A stretch of 64,000 nucleotides of DNA, taken from positions 603,346 to 667,345 of the forward strand of contig NZ_RAZT01000001.1 of assembly GCF_003626635.1 (NCBI RefSeq), written 5' to 3'. The notes under the pieces are model-generated. The model made no database searches. It worked only from the letters and a program-made list of their open reading frames with translations, and was not told where the DNA came from. How positions within the stretch are numbered: position 1 is the first letter of the stretch; each line of letters opens with the position of its first letter. The DNA is from Micromonospora musae (lineage in GTDB: Bacteria; Actinomycetota; Actinomycetes; Mycobacteriales; Micromonosporaceae). Shown one piece after another: positions 60,710 through 64,000 of the stretch. The translations under genes and the position numbers were made by a program.

Positions 60710-61393
60710 TCACCGCCCGGTCAAGCCGCCGGAGCCCTCGGCGGCACCGTCCGGAGCGAAGGCGCCGTCCGCCTCCCCTGGCCCGAGGTGGACGTGCTGG
60801 TGCCCCTGCCCCGAGTCGATGTTGATCTGGTCGAGCTGCGTCGCGGCCACCGACCACGCGGTCGACGCGAGCGCGGCCTGCCGCGCCGCCAGCCCCAGGT
60901 ACTCGTTGCGGGCGGGGACGGGCTTGGTCACGGCCAGGGCCACGGTGTCGACCGCGACCCCGGTCTGCTCCACCGCGCCCTTGAGGCTGCCACGCGCCAC
61001 ATTGGTGGCGGTCGTGCCCGACGGTGGGTCGGCGAACGTCTCGACGAGTTGCCGCACGGTCTGCTGCCACTGTCGGGCCTGCGACGCCTCGGGCATACGC
61101 CCGGTCTCGGCGGCCTGCTGGATCGACTCCAGGATCGGCGTGAGCTGCTCGCCGATCCCCCGTGCCGCCGCGGTCAGCTCGATGATCTGCTGGACGTCGC
61201 GCTCGGCCTCCGCCCTACGCAGCTGGTCGACGGTCGACTCGACCTGCGTCGGCCGCCCGACGTTGAAGCCGATCACCCCGCCGAGCAGGCCGAGGGCGAG
61301 TGCGACCGCGACGGCGGCCGCGACCACCGCCGGTTTCGGTCGCCGGGTGGGCGGGGTGGTGAGATAGGAGGGTCTTCCGGTTCGGCGGGACAC
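60710..61393 (-). CDS. Membrane-anchored helical protein with His-rich C terminus
   Basis: A 227-residue protein: a basic cytoplasmic N terminus, one transmembrane helix (KPAVVAAAVAVALALGLLGGVIGF), then an extracytoplasmic, mostly helical domain (VDQLRRAEAERDVQQIIELTAAARGIGEQLTPILESIQQA ... ARQWQQTVRQLVETFADP). The end reads DSGQGHQHVHLGPGEADG, a short HxHxH segment that could bind metal. It lies downstream of the anchored-repeat genes of the zinc island, in the same direction. The GTG at 61393 follows GGGGG at normal spacing. The family is not recognised. A role in binding or handing zinc to the surface system is a hypothesis only. Confidence 0.65.
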   Translation of the reverse strand: MSRRTGRPSYLTTPPTRRPKPAVVAAAVAVALALGLLGGVIGFNVGRPTQVESTVDQLRRAEAERDVQQIIELTAAARGIGEQLTPILESIQQAAETGRMPEASQARQWQQTVRQLVETFADPPSGTTATNVARGSLKGAVEQTGVAVDTVALAVTKPVPARNEYLGLAARQAALASTAWSVAATQLDQINIDSGQGHQHVHLGPGEADGAFAPDGAAEGSGGLTGR

Positions 61394-61639
61394 GGCACCC
61401 CCACGCATCGATGGTCGTCTGCTCCGGAGGGTAGCCCGTCCGATGACGCGAGTCGATGCTTTCGCCCGTCGCACCAACGTCTCCTGTCCGCCTCCGACGA
61501 AAGGTGCGTCGAAGGTCCCGTCCATGGCTGCCGCCGGGGCCGGCCGACGCGAGGATCAGATCGCGCCGGCCGGCTCCGTACCGCCGGTGTCGCTCGTGCA
61601 GGGGCGTCGCCTATCGGGGCGGTGACGCCTCGGCGGCGG

Positions 61640-62293
61640 TCAGGCGAGGACCTCGAAGGTCCAGGTCTTGGCGCCGGAGCTGATCGTGCTGCCGTCGCCG
61701 GCCCGGGTGCCGGTGACCTCGAAGGTGACCGTGTAGGTGCCGGCGGCGTCGAAGCCCCAGTTGACGTGGGCGTGGGTGTTTCGGTTGACGTTCAACGTGC
61801 CGGGCAGTCCGTTGCCGCTGTCGAACAGGACGGTCGGCGTACCGCCGGAGACGGTGTAGATGCTGAAGCCGGCCGGCCCGGTGACGTTGGTGAGCCGGAA
61901 CGACACCCGGTTGTTCTGGAGCACGCCGCTGGGCACGTCGGTGGTGTTCCAGCCCGCCCAGAGCAGGCCGGCGGTGCTGGCCTGTGGCAGCACCCAGGCC
62001 TGGCCGCCCGAGCCGAGGAACGACCAGGCGCCGCCGGCGGGAACGGTGAGCCGGGCGGCGCTCGGCACCTGGAGAACCACGTCGGCGGGGTTGCGCTCCA
62101 CGTCGGTCGTGCCGGTGCCGTCGAGCAGGTCGACGGTGAGGGCGCCGCCGGTGTAGTCCACGTCGATGACGTCCACGTGGCCGCTGGACAGCACGATCGG
62201 AGCCGCCACGGCCGGGGCGGACGCGCCGGCGAGCAGCGCGACGGTCAGGGCGAGCCCGGCGAGGAGCTGGTTGCGGGTACGCACGGCGCTCAC
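61640..62293 (-). CDS. Anchored-repeat (choice-of-anchor M type) surface protein
   Basis: A 217-residue exported protein with a signal peptide (LLAGLALTVALLAGASAPAVAA) followed by one copy of the actinobacterial surface-anchored repeat domain: SSGHVDVIDVDY near the mature N terminus and the hallmark THAHVNWGFDAAGTYTVTFEVTG near the C terminus. Such domains are linked to a zinc/manganese-type ABC transporter locus in many actinomycetes. No LPXTG motif or membrane tail is present in this protein, so it may be free or bound to partners. It overlaps the preceding paralogue by ATGA, in an operon under the candidate Zur box at 62978. Confidence 0.85.
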   Translation of the reverse strand: MSAVRTRNQLLAGLALTVALLAGASAPAVAAPIVLSSGHVDVIDVDYTGGALTVDLLDGTGTTDVERNPADVVLQVPSAARLTVPAGGAWSFLGSGGQAWVLPQASTAGLLWAGWNTTDVPSGVLQNNRVSFRLTNVTGPAGFSIYTVSGGTPTVLFDSGNGLPGTLNVNRNTHAHVNWGFDAAGTYTVTFEVTGTRAGDGSTISSGAKTWTFEVLA

Positions 62294-62937
62294 GCCTTGA
62301 CCACGAGGCGCAGGGTGGCCGGGGCGGAGGTGACGCTCTGGCCGGTCGCCGCGAGGGTGCCGGTGGCCTGGACGGTCACTCGGTAGTCGCCGGAGCGGTC
62401 GAAGGCCCAGTTGGCGTGGGTGTGGTCCCCGGCGGCGAGCGTGATGGCGTCGGGCACTCCGTCGCCGCTGTCGGCGAGGATCGTCGGCTGCCCGACGGCG
62501 TCCTCGGTGTAGATGGCGAGCTGACCCGGGCCCGCCACCGACTGGAGCCTCAGGGTCAGTGAGTCGGCGGCGACGACGCCCGCCTCGATCTCCTCGGCCG
62601 CGATTCCGGGCCAGATCAGTTCGCTGTTCTGGATCTCGGGCAGGATCCAGACCTCCGCCACGCCGGGACGGCCGAGGAAGGCGAAGGCCGGATTGTCCGG
62701 GACGGTGACCTTGGCCTGGCGCTTGACGACGAGCTTGACCTCGTCGGTGGCGTACTCGACGTCGTTCTCCTCGTCGTGGACGCCGATCTCCAGATCGCCG
62801 TCCTCGTAGGCGACGTCGACGACGTCGAGGTGCCCGGCCTTCAACGTGACCGCGGCGGCCTGCGCCGGGAGCGCGGTGGCGACGAGCGCCGCGGTCGTCA
62901 CTCCCGAGGCGAGCAACAGCCGGATGGACTTACGCAC
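62290..62937 (-). CDS. Anchored-repeat (choice-of-anchor M type) surface protein, paralogue
   Basis: A 215-residue paralogue of the downstream gene: signal peptide (LLLASGVTTAALVATALPAQAA), then KAGHLDVVDVAYEDGDLEIGVHDEENDVEY and the hallmark DHTHANWAFDRSGDYRVTVQATGTL. The acidic Asp/Glu and His clusters in the mature N terminus (DEENDVEYATDE) could bind divalent metal. GGAGAGGAG lies upstream of the ATG. It is the first gene of the operon and begins about 40 bp downstream of the strong Zur-type inverted repeat, so it should be induced under zinc limitation (inference). Confidence 0.87.
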   Translation of the reverse strand: MRKSIRLLLASGVTTAALVATALPAQAAAVTLKAGHLDVVDVAYEDGDLEIGVHDEENDVEYATDEVKLVVKRQAKVTVPDNPAFAFLGRPGVAEVWILPEIQNSELIWPGIAAEEIEAGVVAADSLTLRLQSVAGPGQLAIYTEDAVGQPTILADSGDGVPDAITLAAGDHTHANWAFDRSGDYRVTVQATGTLAATGQSVTSAPATLRLVVKA

Positions 62938-62973
62938 GAAGATGCTCCTCTCCTGGGTCCTTGTCGGACCGTC

Positions 62974-63000
62974 TAATGAAAACGATAGTCGTTTTCGTTA
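62974..63000 (-). promoter_or_regulatory. Strong candidate Zur box
   Basis: GAAAACGA (62978-62985) and TCGTTTTC (62989-62996) are perfect 8-bp arms with a 3-bp spacer. The symmetry extends outward to TAA/TTA with one mismatch, giving a 27-bp near-palindrome. It lies 37-63 bp upstream of the anchored-repeat operon. Confidence 0.75.
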
Positions 63001-63074
63001 GATTGCGAAAGACCTGACGACGGCAGCGCCCGCAGCCGTGGCAGACGGCTGCGGGCGCGAGAACTACTCGTTCG

Positions 63075-63611
63075 TCAGGCTGCTACGGCCGCGGGCGGTC
63101 GGCCGGTGCGTCGCCGGGCGAAGAGCCCGTACCGAGGCGCGGCCAGCCAGCACCCGGCGAACACCAGGGTCAGGCAGAGCACGATCAGCCCACCCGAGGC
63201 CAGGTTGTAGTAGTAGGAGACGTACAGGCCGGCGACCGCACAGACCACGCCGATGCCGGCGGCGAGCAGCATCATCACGCCGAGACGCTCGGTGAGCATC
63301 CGGGCCGAGGCGGCCGGGGTGATCAACAACGCGAGGACGAGGATGTTGCCGACCGCCTGCAGGGAGATGACGATCGCCAGGGTCACCATCACGTACAGCA
63401 CGGTGTCGAGCCAGAAGACGGGCAGACCCGAGGCGGCGGCGGTCTCCCGGTCCAGGCTCACGGTGACGAGTTCCTTGCGCAGCAGCAGCGTCACCGCGAT
63501 CAGCAGCGCGCCGACCACCGCCACGGTGATGACGTCGCCGTAGGAGAGCCCGAGAATCTGACCGAACAGGAAGGATGCGAGGTCGCCGGTGTACGTGCTC
63601 TGCGTGCTCAC
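63075..63611 (-). CDS. Zinc/manganese-type ABC transporter permease, 5'-truncated
   Basis: The C-terminal ~178 residues of an ABC-3 family membrane permease: TGDLASFLFGQILGLSYGDVITVAVVGALLIAVTLLLRKELVTVSLDRETAAASGLPV, then LAIVISLQAVGNILVLALLITPAASARMLTERLGVMMLLAAGIGVVCAVAGLYVSYYYNLASGGLIVL. Family members have about 280-290 residues, so about the first 100 (two to three helices) are missing. The frame upstream of VSTQSTYTGDL does not look like permease sequence, so the 5' end is either deleted or lost at a bad assembly join. It sits just upstream of the anchored-repeat operon, matching the anchored-repeat ABC transporter loci of actinomycetes. Confidence 0.8.
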   Translation of the reverse strand: MSTQSTYTGDLASFLFGQILGLSYGDVITVAVVGALLIAVTLLLRKELVTVSLDRETAAASGLPVFWLDTVLYVMVTLAIVISLQAVGNILVLALLITPAASARMLTERLGVMMLLAAGIGVVCAVAGLYVSYYYNLASGGLIVLCLTLVFAGCWLAAPRYGLFARRRTGRPPAAVAA

Positions 63612-64000
63612 CGGGTCGCCGCAGGGGCGCCCGACAACTCGGCCCTGACGCCACCCCCGCGGGACCGGGCCGATGACACCGGCCGGTGCCACGACGTGGG
63701 TGTGCCGGTCGAGGCGGTCCCGAGAGCGCGACCGATTCGCTCCGCGGTGACCAAGCTTAACAACAACGGTTTTCATTTTAAAGCCATCCGTTCGGCCGAC
63801 CCGCAGCAGGGTCCGGACGACACTCCGCCGCCACCGGTCCGCCCGGGGGGGGGGGGGGGGGGGGGCGCCCCGCCCCCCCTGGGGCCGGCCCCCCCTTTTT
63901 GGGGGTGGCCCCCGGGCCCCCCCGGGGGCCCCCCGGGGGCCGCCCCCGCCCAACCGGGAAAGCCACCCCGTCTACCCCCCGTCCCAGAATCCCACCCCGT
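63612..64000. other. Junction and low-quality terminal sequence
   Basis: From 63612 to about 63840 there is ordinary-looking DNA with no clear gene except an ATG (minus strand, about 63776) reading MKTVVVKLGHRGANRSRSRDRLDR, which I do not recognise. From about 63846 the sequence becomes long runs of G and C with fragments of them, typical of an unreliable contig end. Open frames here should be ignored. Confidence 0.6.
63755..63780 (-). promoter_or_regulatory. Candidate Zur half-site near the permease fragment
   Basis: On the minus strand TAAAATGAAAACCGTTGTTG, sharing AATGAAAAC with the 62978 box and GCTTAA / CAA / GGTTTTC (plus strand) with the site at 57864. The second arm is poor. It precedes the unrecognised frame that runs into the permease fragment. 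Confidence 0.4.

Noticed and set aside
63778..63966. Pro/Gly-rich frames at the window end
   Set aside because: They translate G and C homopolymer runs at an unreliable contig end.
1..64000. CRISPR arrays, tRNA or rRNA genes, prophage or plasmid replication genes
   Set aside because: No regularly spaced repeats, cloverleaf-like sequences, rRNA segments, or integrase/terminase/Rep-like proteins were seen.

Overview
The window is very GC-rich DNA with strong G/C bias at third codon positions, frequent GTG and TTG starts, many long antisense open frames, and long GC hairpins without a T-tract as terminators. The gene set (Tat- and Sec-exported hydrolases, GAF-ANTAR and STAS regulators, many TetR/LysR/HxlR regulators, a zinc-responsive island with anchored-repeat surface proteins) points to a filamentous actinomycete. 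Micromonosporaceae is my best guess, by inference only. No rRNA, tRNA or CRISPR array was seen.

Layout. 0-11 kb: a CDF metal transporter, a secreted M14 carboxypeptidase, a divergent TetR/SDR pair with a clear operator, a Tat-exported amidase with a coupled small partner, and a secreted GH92 mannosidase. 11-22 kb: a small membrane protein, a giant secreted ThuA / glucose-sorbosone-dehydrogenase-like / PKD / CBM6 / double F5/8C protein, an SMI1/KNR4 protein, a PAP2-type membrane enzyme with a TetR, a 640-bp gene-free stretch of palindromic repeats, a multipass membrane protein, and a coupled MoaD/ThiS plus BNR-propeller pair. 22-32 kb: a DASS transporter plus tartrate/malate dehydrogenase operon, a DUF4127 protein, a YjbR/MmcQ protein, a Tat penicillin-acylase-type enzyme and a second M14 peptidase with calcium-loop repeats. 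32-43 kb: an M64 peptidase, a STAS antagonist opposite a GAF-ANTAR regulator, a zinc-finger TetR, two SDRs, a LysR, SnoaL and GNAT proteins and a membrane protein. 43-53 kb: a subtilisin-like S8 protease, a two-component system, a MITE-like palindromic element and a secreted GH2-LamG enzyme. 53-56 kb: an HxlR regulator divergent from a DsbA, isochorismatase, SDR and SnoaL operon. 56-64 kb: a zinc-homeostasis island (CobW GTPase, variant bL32, Zur, a permease cut by a decayed IS5-type element, two anchored-repeat surface proteins, a His-tailed membrane protein, and the 3' part of a zinc-type ABC permease).

Two themes stand out. First, about ten large exported hydrolases lie in roughly 50 kb, most on the minus strand as single genes, each with its own promoter and often its own terminator hairpin. 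They look like a dispersed scavenging arsenal for glycoprotein and cell debris. Palindromic LacI- or TetR-like operators sit in front of several of them. Second, the right end holds an apparent Zur regulon, with similar inverted repeats before the bL32/CobW operon, before the surface-protein operon and near the permease fragment.

The most unusual signals are small. A 29-bp promoter-like motif occurs three times around a LysR gene, one copy preceding an eroded second LysR start. A frameshifted isochorismatase remnant lies downstream of the intact gene. A 166-bp near-complete palindrome has 21-bp perfect ends. A second palindromic repeat family fills 18.7-19.2 kb. The last ~150 bases (long G and C runs) look like contig-end artefact and should not be interpreted.
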